NCBI GenBank assembly: GCA_009774535.1
Contig: VSNY01000077.1
Location: 1 to 17,292 of the forward strand
Direction of reading: 5' to 3'
From: Lachnospiraceae bacterium
GTDB taxonomy: Bacteria; Bacillota; Clostridia; Lachnospirales; Lachnospiraceae
DNA: 17,292 nucleotides
Shown: positions 7,471-15,028 of the stretch, piece by piece
Position numbering within the stretch: the first letter of the stretch is position 1
Layout of the letters: every line of letters starts with the position of its first letter
Position numbers and translations under genes: made by a program
The notes under the pieces: model-generated
Seen by the model: the letters and a program-made list of their open reading frames with translations, nothing else
Told to the model about the DNA's origin: nothing
Database searches by the model: none

Positions 7471-7498
7471 TTTTATTGTTACTATTTTATTGTTACTA
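7471..7498. repeat. Perfect 14-bp tandem repeat between the two esterase genes
   Basis: The 14-mer TTTTATTGTTACTA occurs twice head to tail (7471-7484 and 7485-7498) in the 127-bp AT-rich gap between the CE2-like and CE17-like genes. It might be an operator or simply a slippage duplication. The rest of the gap shows only the CE17 ribosome site. Confidence 0.6.
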
Positions 7499-7554
7499 TG
7501 AATCTATTGCTTTTATTATCGATACCTTCTATCGCTCTTTTCCCTTCCAGATCC

Positions 7555-8613
7555 CTAAATCTCCCAGGCACGAACCGGAAGGCTTTCAATATAAGCCGCC
7601 AACTCTTCTGCCATCTCTTCCGCTTCCGGAATACGCAAATGCCCTGGCGTTGCTTTCCCATTCCGCCTAAAGGTATAATGTGTAACCCTCTCATCCGCCA
7701 GTTCCCTGCACACCCGCTCAATCGAAGCATCCCAGCTGCTGTCATGCTCTAAGAGCGTCGTACAGCAAACAATCTGCGCATCCGAATAAGTACCGCGGAT
7801 CTTCATAAGAAACGCCTGATAATGCCTGCGCCATCTTTCCGCCTGTTCCCCTTCTGCATCCTGCTTCATATAATCAAACGGATGGCTGTCATTCTGCCCA
7901 AGCGCTACAATAACAACATCCGGCGTATAATTAGCAAAATTCCACTTCGTAGCTTTTCCAATCTGCGGATTATAATGGACTTTATCCCACACACTTTCCA
8001 TTCCGATAAAATGCGGATCACAAAACCAGCCCGTATGATCCATCAGCGCGATACCACCCTGCGCAATATCATGAATCTGCGCGCCTAACTTACGCGCAGT
8101 CATCCACGCATAAGAATACCAGCTGTTGGAATATTCCCCATTATGCGGCGGATCTTCTTTTCCCGCAAATCCGACCGCTTCGGACACTTCTCCCGCGGAA
8201 ACCGAATCCCCATACACCTCAATCCGGCGCGCAGGCGCTTCCTCCAATTCCAGAATCTGACCATCCGCAGCCAGTTCAAAGCCCATAAAAGCCACCTCAT
8301 GACAAGCATCCTGACGTTTAAACAACAACGCCTCATGGACCCCCTCATCCGTCGCCAGCTCCTTTCCCTGCAGCAGCTCCAGCACCGCCCGCCCTTCCTG
8401 CGGCAGCCGATACGCCGTCTGCACCCCATCCAGAACACATCCAAGGTAATGATCCCAATAAGCCCCAGCATTCTGCACACACGCTTTCAGCTGCTTCCCC
8501 GTAAAACGGATACGCACCGATGTACAAGGAAACACAAATACCGGCGCTTTCGGATCTGTATCATCAATCCGCCCACTATAACGCAGCCAAGGATGATCCG
8601 CCTCGATCAACAT
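7555..8613 (-). CDS. CE2-like SGNH acetyl-mannan esterase, cytoplasmic
   Basis: The protein has 352 residues from ATG 8613, which has GGGGGAGG 5 nt upstream. An ATG eight codons earlier has no ribosome site and is rejected. The architecture is that of carbohydrate esterase family 2: a beta-sandwich N-terminal domain (about 1-125) followed by an SGNH hydrolase domain. Block I is VYGDSVSAGE with nucleophile Ser137, block II lies around QGGIAL (185-190), block III is GQND with Asn241, and the catalytic histidine is likely His325 in PGHLRIPEAEEMAEEL. Known CE2 enzymes of mannan loci remove 3-O-, 4-O- and 6-O-acetyl groups and complement CE17 on 2-O groups. No signal peptide is present. It lies between an unusual repeat element upstream and the CE17-like gene downstream, all on one strand. 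Confidence 0.87.
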   Translation of the reverse strand: MLIEADHPWLRYSGRIDDTDPKAPVFVFPCTSVRIRFTGKQLKACVQNAGAYWDHYLGCVLDGVQTAYRLPQEGRAVLELLQGKELATDEGVHEALLFKRQDACHEVAFMGFELAADGQILELEEAPARRIEVYGDSVSAGEVSEAVGFAGKEDPPHNGEYSNSWYSYAWMTARKLGAQIHDIAQGGIALMDHTGWFCDPHFIGMESVWDKVHYNPQIGKATKWNFANYTPDVVIVALGQNDSHPFDYMKQDAEGEQAERWRRHYQAFLMKIRGTYSDAQIVCCTTLLEHDSSWDASIERVCRELADERVTHYTFRRNGKATPGHLRIPEAEEMAEELAAYIESLPVRAWEI

Positions 8614-8648
8614 CGCTTCCTCCCCCTTCCATATCATTACATCTTATA

Positions 8649-8756
8649 AAATCCTTTCCTGCCCAAAACACAAAGCCACTCCCACAACGTTCGCAAGATT
8701 TAAAACCATTTCCTGCCCAAAATACAAAGCCGCTGCCTCAGCATCTGCAAGCATAC
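8649..8756. repeat. Two-copy 54-bp imperfect tandem repeat
   Basis: Copies at 8649-8702 and 8703-8756 share the core TTTCCTGCCCAAAA.ACAAAGCC and a GCAAG block near their ends. The period of 54 is a multiple of three, so on the minus strand the copies can be read as an 18-residue repeat (ALYFGQEMVLN / ALCFGQERIL). No start with a ribosome site supports real translation. The repeat abuts the left arm of the inverted repeat and lies 36 bp before the CE2-like start codon. Confidence 0.7.
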
Positions 8757-8775
8757 AGAAAGCCAGCGAAAACCA

Positions 8776-9014
8776 GCCGGATACCGGGGAAATGGCCTGG
8801 CTTGCGGCGACGTTGGAAGAATGTTTAGAATCCCTTGGCATTCTGCTCAACTCCCCAGGGGCGAAGCCCAGCGGCACCTTTAGCTGCTGGCGTTTAGCCA
8901 GAGCGAACTAGGTGCCGCGACCGGACGGTACCACTGTGTAAATGCAGAATGCCTAGGGATTCTTAACATTCTGGAACAGGAGCCGCAAGCCAGGCCATTT
9001 CCCCGGCATCCGGC
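8776..9014. repeat. Long inverted repeat with structured centre
   Basis: The left arm 8776-8845 on the plus strand matches the right arm 9014-8945 on the minus strand at 60 of 70 positions without gaps. The 99-nt centre contains GGGC-gaa-GCCC (8858-8868) and a two-part hairpin: GCGGCACCT at 8871-8879 with AGGTGCCGC at 8910-8918, enclosing GCT-g-CTGGC at 8883-8891 with GCCAGAGC at 8897-8904 and loop GTTTA. No transposase or terminal target duplication is seen. The right arm overlaps the last 16 codons and stop of the 8963-9676 gene. The layout resembles a dispersed palindromic repeat (MITE- or REP-like) or a structured RNA inside the operon. Confidence 0.75.
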
Positions 9015-9676
9015 GTCCGCTTCCCCAACAGCCCCCCAGCCTGCAAATAATCAAGAAACTTCTGACACGCCTCAAAACGCTTCCCACTCCCCGGAAACGC
9101 CAGCAGCAGCTTCCCACGCCTTTGCGCTCCAAACGGCGCAATCAGCTCCTGCCCATCCAATACAACGGCCACAGCAGCCCCATCATCTTCGTAAAGAGGA
9201 AGCGAGCCTGTATCATACTCCTCCAGGCTTTGAAATCTTCCCCGCATCTCTTTACAAAAATGAAAAAACTCTTCTTCTATGATCACCGCATCCAGTTCCG
9301 CATTGCCCCATTTCAGGAAAAACTTATCATAATAACTCTCATTAGCGCCTTCCACGGTATATCCTTGATAAGAAAAAATATAATTGGAATCAATCAAAAC
9401 CCGGTCCGGCTCAAGTCCCGCCCATACGGCGAAATCTTCTGCCAGGCGGTCATCTCTTGCATCATCCGTCATCTGATTAACGATTACGCAGGTAAACTCC
9501 GGTTCCTTCTGACCGAACAGAACATGCCCGCCAAAAATCACAAGCAGCGCGGCTGCTGCCGCCATACCAAGCATATAGTGCCAATAATACGTAAAAATAT
9601 ATTCTGCTTTTTCAGCCCTGCCCATACCTATGGTTTTCTCTTTGATATCCCTGATATTTTTCTTAATCAACGACAT
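8963..9676 (-). CDS. Single-helix membrane protein of unknown function within the mannan cluster
   Basis: This 237-residue protein starts at ATG with GGGAGA 6 nt upstream, 18 bp after the GH130_1 gene, so it is cotranscribed with it. Residues 1-25 are basic and likely cytoplasmic, a membrane helix spans about 34-54, and residues 58-237 should lie outside the membrane. The outer part alternates strands and helices (FTCVIVNQMTDD, LAEDFAVWAGL, ELDAVIIEEEFFHF, FEACQKFLDYLQ), which faintly recalls one lobe of a solute-binding protein; this is an inference, not a family match. I recognise no named family. The C-terminal 16 residues (from PDAGEMAWLAA) are encoded by the right arm of an inverted repeat whose other arm encodes a near-identical string, so the natural C-terminus may have been replaced. 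Candidate roles are a sensor or accessory of sugar uptake. Confidence 0.75.
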   Translation of the reverse strand: MSLIKKNIRDIKEKTIGMGRAEKAEYIFTYYWHYMLGMAAAAALLVIFGGHVLFGQKEPEFTCVIVNQMTDDARDDRLAEDFAVWAGLEPDRVLIDSNYIFSYQGYTVEGANESYYDKFFLKWGNAELDAVIIEEEFFHFCKEMRGRFQSLEEYDTGSLPLYEDDGAAVAVVLDGQELIAPFGAQRRGKLLLAFPGSGKRFEACQKFLDYLQAGGLLGKRTPDAGEMAWLAAPVPEC

Positions 9677-9694
9677 ATCTTTCTCCCGCTATGC

Positions 9695-10864
9695 TTAAAC
9701 GCCTAAGATCTTAAGATTGTTTTCAATCAATTCGCATCTTTGCTTCACACAGTCCGGCGAACGATGCGGATCGCGCGGCGTGTGGAACAGATAATCTTCC
9801 AGCTGGTCAATCGTCGTCGTCGCTACATGCATCCTTGTATCACAGGACGCATAATAAATGTAAACGTCGCCGTTGTCCCTGGCAATCGCCCCATTGGTAA
9901 AGACGACATTGGACACATCCCCAACACGCTCCTCACCAAAAGGCACCAGAAACACGCCGGATGGTTCCGCAACGACTTTGGATGGATCGTTCAAATCCGT
10001 ACCGAACGCATACAATACATACCGCAGACCCGCGGCAGTATTGCGGACTCCGTGCGCGATATGAATCCAGCACGTCTTCCCTTTGATCGGGACTGCTCCC
10101 GCGCCGTTTTTGGATTCTGTCAGCGTATGATAGATCCGTTTGCTGATAATCTTTTCTTCATCCACAACCGCATGCGTAATATCCTCACACAGTCCGAATC
10201 CAATCCCGCCGCCGCTTCCGGTCTCAATAAAACCATCCATCGGCCTTGTATAAAACGCGTACTTGCCGTCTACAAATTCCGGATGTAATACTACGTTGCG
10301 CTGCTGCGGGGAACGCAGTGTCTTTAAATTGTCCAGACGCTCCCAGGTTTTTAAGTCTTTTGTCCTGACAATCCCTGCCTCTGCAACAGCGGCGGACAGG
10401 TCCGGATTTGTTTTATCCTTGCTTTCGGAGCAGAAGACGCCGTAGATCCATCCGTCCTCGTGTTTGGTCAGACGCATGTCATAGACATTGGTTTCCTCCG
10501 CACACGTATCCGGCAGCACCACCGGATAGTCCAGGAAATGAAAACCGTCTATCCCGGTATCGCTTTGCGCGACTGCAAAAAACGACTTGCGGTCATTCCC
10601 TTCGACCCGCACCACGAGATAATATTTTCCGTCTAATTCCACAGCGCCGGAATTCATCACGGCATTGATGCCCAGCCGCTCCATAAAATACGGGTTTGTT
10701 GTTTCATCCAGATCATATCTCCAATGCACCGGGGCAAATTCCCGGGTCAGCACCGGATACTGATAACGGTCGTAAATGCCGTTGTAAAAGTCTGTTTTTT
10801 GATTTTTGCGTGAGACAAGCTTCTCTACTTTTGTCTGTTCCACATAGTATTGTTTATGCAGCAT
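9695..10864 (-). CDS. 4-O-beta-D-mannosyl-D-glucose phosphorylase (GH130 subfamily 1)
   Basis: The 389-residue enzyme splits beta-1,4-mannosyl-glucose with phosphate into alpha-mannose 1-phosphate and glucose in the cytoplasm. Length and sequence fit GH130_1, whose best-known member is about 390 residues. The conserved VYDMRL motif puts the catalytic aspartate at Asp129, close to the known position in the Bacteroides enzyme. Other family signatures include PVLTREFAPVHWRYDL near residues 37-52, the substrate-binding SPQQRNVVLHPEF and FYTRPMDGFIETGSGGG (roughly 180-225), and the YASCDTRMHVA motif near the C-terminus. The ATG at 10864 lies 7 nt after AGGAGG and overlaps the end of the epimerase gene by 11 nt, which signals translational coupling. 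It completes the pathway by consuming the epimerase product. Confidence 0.93.
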   Translation of the reverse strand: MLHKQYYVEQTKVEKLVSRKNQKTDFYNGIYDRYQYPVLTREFAPVHWRYDLDETTNPYFMERLGINAVMNSGAVELDGKYYLVVRVEGNDRKSFFAVAQSDTGIDGFHFLDYPVVLPDTCAEETNVYDMRLTKHEDGWIYGVFCSESKDKTNPDLSAAVAEAGIVRTKDLKTWERLDNLKTLRSPQQRNVVLHPEFVDGKYAFYTRPMDGFIETGSGGGIGFGLCEDITHAVVDEEKIISKRIYHTLTESKNGAGAVPIKGKTCWIHIAHGVRNTAAGLRYVLYAFGTDLNDPSKVVAEPSGVFLVPFGEERVGDVSNVVFTNGAIARDNGDVYIYYASCDTRMHVATTTIDQLEDYLFHTPRDPHRSPDCVKQRCELIENNLKILGV

Positions 10865-12026
10865 CCCGCATCCTCCTGATTACTTCAATACACATTCTTC
10901 CATTATGGTATGGACACTTCCAAGGTTCGACAATCGGATCCTGCACTGGATGACGGTCTTTGTCAAGCCCTGCGTACCACTCCGAACCTTCTCTTGGATC
11001 AACCATATAGTCCTTGATATAAGCCCAGATCTCTTCTGCCGCCTGTAAATATTCTGTATGCTCCGGGGATTTTTGATAACCATTTAAAAATCCCACAACT
11101 GCCTCCGCCTGCACCCACCAGACGCGGGTCGTATCCACAACGCCGTTCTCCGCTTCATTTACAAGTGAATGATCGATATAAGCGCGGTCGTAGATATTTT
11201 TCGTAATCGTCCTTGTCATCGGCGACAGCCTGGCCGTATACGCTTCATCTCCCAGCACTTCCAGCCCGCGGTCCAAAAGCCAGGCCGTCTCAATATCATG
11301 TCCATACGAATACAGATCGATCAGCGTATGCCAGGTTTGATCAAAAAAGACTTCCTGCCGCCCTGCTTTTTGATTATACACCCGTTCCGCGAACAGATCC
11401 AGCATTTCCCGCAGCTTTTGCGCCACATCCGCGTTTTTTGACACCCGGTACAGTTCCGTATACGCTTCAAATACATGCAGCAGCGTATTCATCGTCTTTT
11501 CCGCCATCACGCCGTTTTCCGAAAGCTTGTCGTTTTCCACTGGTGCAAACCGGATATCAAATGCTTCCATATAGCCGTACGCATCCCTGCACTTTTGTTC
11601 CACGATCTGGTACAGACTCAGCGCCAGCTCAAGCGCCTGTGCATCCTTGGACGCGTCATAATAAGAAGACAACGCATATATGGCAAACGCCTGGTTATAC
11701 GTATGCTTCGTCGTATCTTCCGGCCTGCCGTCATAAGTCAGCGACCAGTACACGCCGCCGTTTTCCGGATCGATGCAGTGTTCTTTTAAAAATTCATACG
11801 CGTGCTTTGCATCTGCCAGCAGGCTGTCATCCCCAAGCAGCAGACAGGCATTGGAGAAAAACCATAGAATTCGGCTGTTCAGAATACAGCCCTTAACCGC
11901 CTGCCTGTTCAATGTTAAGTCATATCCAAGATAGCCGTAAAACCCTCCGTATTTCTCATCTTTCAGCCCCGACCAGAAGGGAATGATTTTTTGCGTTAAA
12001 TGTGATTGTATCTCCTCTGCAAACAT
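10854..12026 (-). CDS. Cellobiose 2-epimerase-type enzyme (beta-mannobiose to mannosylglucose)
   Basis: The enzyme belongs to the N-acylglucosamine 2-epimerase superfamily and interconverts the C2 configuration at the reducing end of beta-1,4-disaccharides. In mannan loci it turns mannobiose into mannosylglucose. With ATG 12026 as start it has 390 residues, and the catalytic histidines fall at His184 (TLLHVFEAY), His243 (YGHDIETAWLLD) and His374 (CPYHNGRMCIE), the same positions I recall for the Ruminococcus albus enzyme. This supports both function and start. GGAGGG lies 6 nt before this ATG. An upstream ATG at 12080 would add 18 basic residues with no ribosome site and a 41-bp overlap with the previous gene, so it is rejected. 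The fold is an (alpha/alpha)6 barrel with no signal peptide. Confidence 0.93.
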   Translation of the reverse strand: MFAEEIQSHLTQKIIPFWSGLKDEKYGGFYGYLGYDLTLNRQAVKGCILNSRILWFFSNACLLLGDDSLLADAKHAYEFLKEHCIDPENGGVYWSLTYDGRPEDTTKHTYNQAFAIYALSSYYDASKDAQALELALSLYQIVEQKCRDAYGYMEAFDIRFAPVENDKLSENGVMAEKTMNTLLHVFEAYTELYRVSKNADVAQKLREMLDLFAERVYNQKAGRQEVFFDQTWHTLIDLYSYGHDIETAWLLDRGLEVLGDEAYTARLSPMTRTITKNIYDRAYIDHSLVNEAENGVVDTTRVWWVQAEAVVGFLNGYQKSPEHTEYLQAAEEIWAYIKDYMVDPREGSEWYAGLDKDRHPVQDPIVEPWKCPYHNGRMCIEVIRRMRDAA

Positions 12027-12039
12027 CCCGGCCCTCCGT

Positions 12040-13062
12040 CTATCTTTTTCCGATTTCCGTATCCGCTTCCGATACGGCATCGTGTTCTTTAATATAATCT
12101 ATAACTTCATCTGCCGTTGTAAATGCAAGCCCTACATAGGTATCCGCGCATCCATAATAAATCGCGATTTTCCCGGATGCCGCATCATGGATCGTCGCGC
12201 ATGGGAAGGCTACATTTGGCACAAATCCCCGCTCCTCATACCACTCTTGCGGCGTCAGCAGGAACGTACCGCAGCGGTGTTTGACCACAGACGGCTGGTC
12301 AAGATCCAAAATTGCCCCGCCAATGCTGTATACATAGCCGTTACATGTCCCGGTCACACCATGATAGAATAACAGCCATCCTTCGCTGGTCTCAATCGGC
12401 GCCGCGCCGCCGCCGATCTTTAAGTTCTGCCACCATTCGCTTGTTTTGCCCATTACATGACGGTGTTTGCCCCAGAAGACCAGATCCGGACTTTCCGACA
12501 GGAAAATATCGCCAAACGGCGTATGGCCGCTGTCGCTCGGACGGGACAGCATCAGGAAATTCCCGTTTACTTTGCGCGGAAACAGCACCGCGTTACGGTT
12601 AAACGGCAGAAATGGGTTTTCCACTCTGGTAAATGTCTGAAAATCCTTCGTTTTTGCCATTCCAATCGACGCGCCGTAAAAATCCTGACACCATATGATA
12701 TAATACGTATCCTCCACTTTTACAAGCCTCGGATCATAAGCATACTCCGGCATAAAATCGTTGCCGTCTTCATCCTGGAACGGAATCTTATTCTGATCAA
12801 ACTCCCAATGGATCGCGTCTTTGCTCCTGCCCAGATAAATATAAGGAATCCCGTTTGTCTGCTCGCCGCGGAATACCCCGATAAACGCGTCTTCATACGG
12901 CATCACCGCACTGTTAAAGATCCTTGCTACTCCGGGAATCGGATTGCGCCCGATAATCGGATTTTCCTCGTATCTCCAGACCGGAAGACCGCAGGACCCT
13001 TCCGGCCTGTCCTGCCATGGTACATTTGGTACGTTCTGTCCAATAATTTTTACATGACTCAT
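12040..13062 (-). CDS. Beta-1,4-manno-oligosaccharide phosphorylase (GH130 subfamily 2)
   Basis: The 340-residue enzyme removes non-reducing mannosyl units from beta-1,4-manno-oligosaccharides with phosphate, releasing alpha-mannose 1-phosphate. The sequence fits GH130_2: NPIIGRNPIPGVARIFNSAV near the N-terminus, FRGEQTNGIPYIYLGRS (64-80), the catalytic YDPRL motif with Asp110, and GGGAAPIETSEGWLLFYHGV followed by a YYGCADTYVGLAF strand near the end. Two in-frame ATGs exist; the second (13062) is chosen because AGGAGG lies 9 nt before it but only 3 nt before the first. It is the first catabolic gene after the terminator at 13095-13153 and is followed 13 bp later by the epimerase, so the three enzymes form a tight unit. 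No signal peptide, so cytoplasmic. Confidence 0.92.
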   Translation of the reverse strand: MSHVKIIGQNVPNVPWQDRPEGSCGLPVWRYEENPIIGRNPIPGVARIFNSAVMPYEDAFIGVFRGEQTNGIPYIYLGRSKDAIHWEFDQNKIPFQDEDGNDFMPEYAYDPRLVKVEDTYYIIWCQDFYGASIGMAKTKDFQTFTRVENPFLPFNRNAVLFPRKVNGNFLMLSRPSDSGHTPFGDIFLSESPDLVFWGKHRHVMGKTSEWWQNLKIGGGAAPIETSEGWLLFYHGVTGTCNGYVYSIGGAILDLDQPSVVKHRCGTFLLTPQEWYEERGFVPNVAFPCATIHDAASGKIAIYYGCADTYVGLAFTTADEVIDYIKEHDAVSEADTEIGKR

Positions 13063-13091
13063 AATCATAAACCTCCTTGATTTTCCATTGA

Positions 13092-13153
13092 TAAAAAGGG
13101 CTGCCGCACCCGGCCATGACGCCGTATTCTCATTTGTTTTGCGACAGCCCTTT
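13092..13153 (-). terminator. Intrinsic terminator or attenuator between transporter and enzyme genes
   Basis: On the minus strand AAAGGGCTG (complement of 13145-13153) pairs with CAGCCCTTT (complement of 13095-13103). The stem continues after one mismatch with four more pairs, and a run of five T with two further T/A positions follows directly. This is a good Rho-independent terminator. It lies between permease 2 and the GH130_2 gene, so some transcripts should stop after the transporter genes while readthrough or a further promoter feeds the enzymes. Confidence 0.8.
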
Positions 13154-13173
13154 GCCCATATCGATTTGTGAAA

Positions 13174-14019
13174 TTAACCCTTTACCGCACCCTGCGTCAG
13201 ACCGCTGTAGATCTGCTTCTGACAGGAAACGAAAATCAGCAGCGCCGGAATCATCGTAATAATAACGCCTGCGCAGATATAATTATACTGATTTCCCAAA
13301 GGTCCGGTAAATTTAAATAAAGATGTTGCTACCGTAACCAGTTTGTTTTTATTCTGCAGATATAAATTCGCTGTATAGTATTCGTTATAAACGCCTACAC
13401 CTTTTAAGATCATAACCGTTACAATCGCCGGCTTTAACAGCGGGAACAAAATCCTGAAAAATACGCCGAAATACGTGCAGCCATCCATAATCGCGGACTC
13501 ATCCAGCGCCGGAGAGATATTTTCAAAGAACTGGATAAAAATATAGATCGAAATAATATCCGTCCCGCACATCATAATAATATAACCCGGTAAATAGTTA
13601 ATCCATCCCAGCGTATACATAATCTGGTACACGGATACCTGCATCGCGATCCCTGGCAGCAGTGACGCAAACAGGAACAGGCTGCGGATCAGTCCGTTGC
13701 CCATAAACTTAAAACGGCTTAAGATATAGGCGATCATAGAACCGGTAAATACAGAACCAAGCAGCACAAATACCAGAATAATCAGAGAATTGCGGAATGC
13801 CAGCCCCATATTGGCCTGCTTCCATGCCTGGACAAAGTTCTCAAAATATGTCCAGCTCTGCGGAAGCGTCATAACATTGGTATTCGCGTATTCGTCCGGC
13901 GTCTTAAACGCCGTAATTACGCATACAACTACAGGAAGTACAGAAATAAAAGCTCCCAGCGTCAGTGACAAATATTTTATAATGATCCATAGCGTTTGTT
14001 TTCCTTTTGCTGCTGTCAT
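13174..14019 (-). CDS. ABC sugar transporter permease 2 (MalG-type)
   Basis: The 281-residue membrane protein is the MalG-like subunit of a CUT1 carbohydrate importer. About six hydrophobic helices are visible, starting with residues 11-37. The EAA-type loop that contacts the ATPase is at about 173-193 (DESAIMDGCTYFGVFFRILFP). The C-terminus, SGLTQGAVKG, is typical of MalG-like permeases. The start is the ATG at 14019, whose A is also the last base of the permease 1 stop (TAATG), with AGGAGG 9 nt upstream; a longer in-frame start at 14124 would lie deep inside permease 1 and is rejected. Partnered with permease 1 and the binding protein, it should import manno-oligosaccharides. It is followed by an intrinsic terminator. 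Confidence 0.92.
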   Translation of the reverse strand: MTAAKGKQTLWIIIKYLSLTLGAFISVLPVVVCVITAFKTPDEYANTNVMTLPQSWTYFENFVQAWKQANMGLAFRNSLIILVFVLLGSVFTGSMIAYILSRFKFMGNGLIRSLFLFASLLPGIAMQVSVYQIMYTLGWINYLPGYIIMMCGTDIISIYIFIQFFENISPALDESAIMDGCTYFGVFFRILFPLLKPAIVTVMILKGVGVYNEYYTANLYLQNKNKLVTVATSLFKFTGPLGNQYNYICAGVIITMIPALLIFVSCQKQIYSGLTQGAVKG

Positions 14020-14999
14020 TACCTTGCACCTCCTTTTCCTTCTGCCGCGAGACGCTTCTGACGCTTGCGTACCGTACGGATCGCTTCCTGATCGCCAACG
14101 CCTAAGAAATAACGCTCTACCCACTTCTGGATCGCTGTCGCGATCATAATTAAAATCAGAAGGACAACCGCCATCGCAGACGCAAGGCCGACTTTCTGGC
14201 TTTCATGCGCTAATTCGTTCATAATAACAAAGTAAGTGCCGGTACCGAAATTACCGCCGGTAATTACATATGGCGGTTCAAACACGCTTAAGGAACCTGT
14301 GATCGAGAGGATCATATTTAAAACGATAATCGTCTTGATGCTTGGGAAAATAATGTAGCGGAATTTCTTCCAGCCATTTGCACCGTCAATCGCTGCAGCC
14401 TCATACAGTTCGCCGTCTACAGACATAATCGCGCCTATAAACAGCACCATATTCTGTCCCATATACCTCCAGACCGAGGTTGCCGCCACGGAAATATTAT
14501 TGATTCTTGTATCCCTGAGCCAGTAAGGAAGATTGTCTAATTGGAAGCCGCACCACTGCAGCACCGTATCCAGAACGAATCCTCTTGTATAGAAAAACTT
14601 GAATATAAAACCAACCGCAATACCGCATACCAGGTATGGGAAGAACATAAACCCTTTGAATACACCGCCCGCTTTTGTCTTAAAGCTTAAGATCGATGCA
14701 AAATACAACGCCAGCCCCAGCTGGACAAAAGACGCTACAAAATAATACAGACTGAGCTTTAACGCCTGGAAGCAGTCTTTTCTTGTAAAGACTTCGATAT
14801 AATTTTTCAGGCCGACAAACTCTCTTTCACCAATATATTTCATATCAAAAAAACTATATCCGATCATCGTACCAAACGGGATATACGTAAACACGATCAA
14901 AAGCGTTAAAGGCACAAGCATAAAGGTAATGATACACAGCCTTTTATTGACTTCCCCGGATTTAATCCAGTTCATAAACCCCATGGATTCTTTTCCCAT
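14019..14999 (-). CDS. ABC sugar transporter permease 1 (MalF-type)
   Basis: The 326-residue protein is the MalF-like subunit of the CUT1 importer. The start is ATG 14999 with GAGGAG 7 nt upstream; an upstream in-frame ATG at 15062 falls in a GC-rich hairpin and is rejected. Helices are visible from about residue 21 onward (CIITFMLVPLTLLIVFTYIP first), six in all. The EAA loop at 200-219 reads EAAAIDGANGWKKFRYIIFP, a strong match. The C-terminal tail is long and basic (TVRKRQKRLAAEGKG). It overlaps permease 2 by one base and follows the binding protein gene by 166 bp, within which a stable hairpin could lower expression of the permeases relative to the binding protein. The sugar is inferred from the enzyme genes downstream. 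Confidence 0.92.
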   Translation of the reverse strand: MGKESMGFMNWIKSGEVNKRLCIITFMLVPLTLLIVFTYIPFGTMIGYSFFDMKYIGEREFVGLKNYIEVFTRKDCFQALKLSLYYFVASFVQLGLALYFASILSFKTKAGGVFKGFMFFPYLVCGIAVGFIFKFFYTRGFVLDTVLQWCGFQLDNLPYWLRDTRINNISVAATSVWRYMGQNMVLFIGAIMSVDGELYEAAAIDGANGWKKFRYIIFPSIKTIIVLNMILSITGSLSVFEPPYVITGGNFGTGTYFVIMNELAHESQKVGLASAMAVVLLILIMIATAIQKWVERYFLGVGDQEAIRTVRKRQKRLAAEGKGGAR

Positions 15000-15028
15000 A
15001 ATTCCACTCCTCTCTTCCTGCAGCAGAA

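Noticed and set aside
8520..8828. Plus-strand open frame with a repeated FPAQNTKPLPQ string
   Set aside because: The repeat comes from the 54-bp DNA duplication, the frame overlaps the CE2-like gene on the opposite strand, and no ribosome site is present.
8644..8877. Open frame of 77 codons on the minus strand across the repeat element
   Set aside because: It is formed by the 54-bp repeats and the inverted arm, has no ribosome site at its ATG, and shows no domain. Repeat-derived open frame rather than a gene.
8776..9014. Insertion sequence or CRISPR-like array at the repeat element
   Set aside because: There is no transposase frame, no obvious target duplication, and no regularly spaced repeat-spacer pattern; only one inverted pair and one tandem pair are present.
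11213..11896. Long plus-strand open frame of 227 codons opposite the epimerase gene
   Set aside because: The epimerase on the minus strand has clear catalytic histidines; the opposite frame has skewed composition (rich in Pro, Arg, His, Ser) and no start signal.
12027..12080. N-terminal extension of the epimerase to an ATG at 12080
   Set aside because: It adds 18 mostly basic residues inside the previous gene without a ribosome site; the start at 12026 has GGAGGG and gives the known family length and histidine positions.
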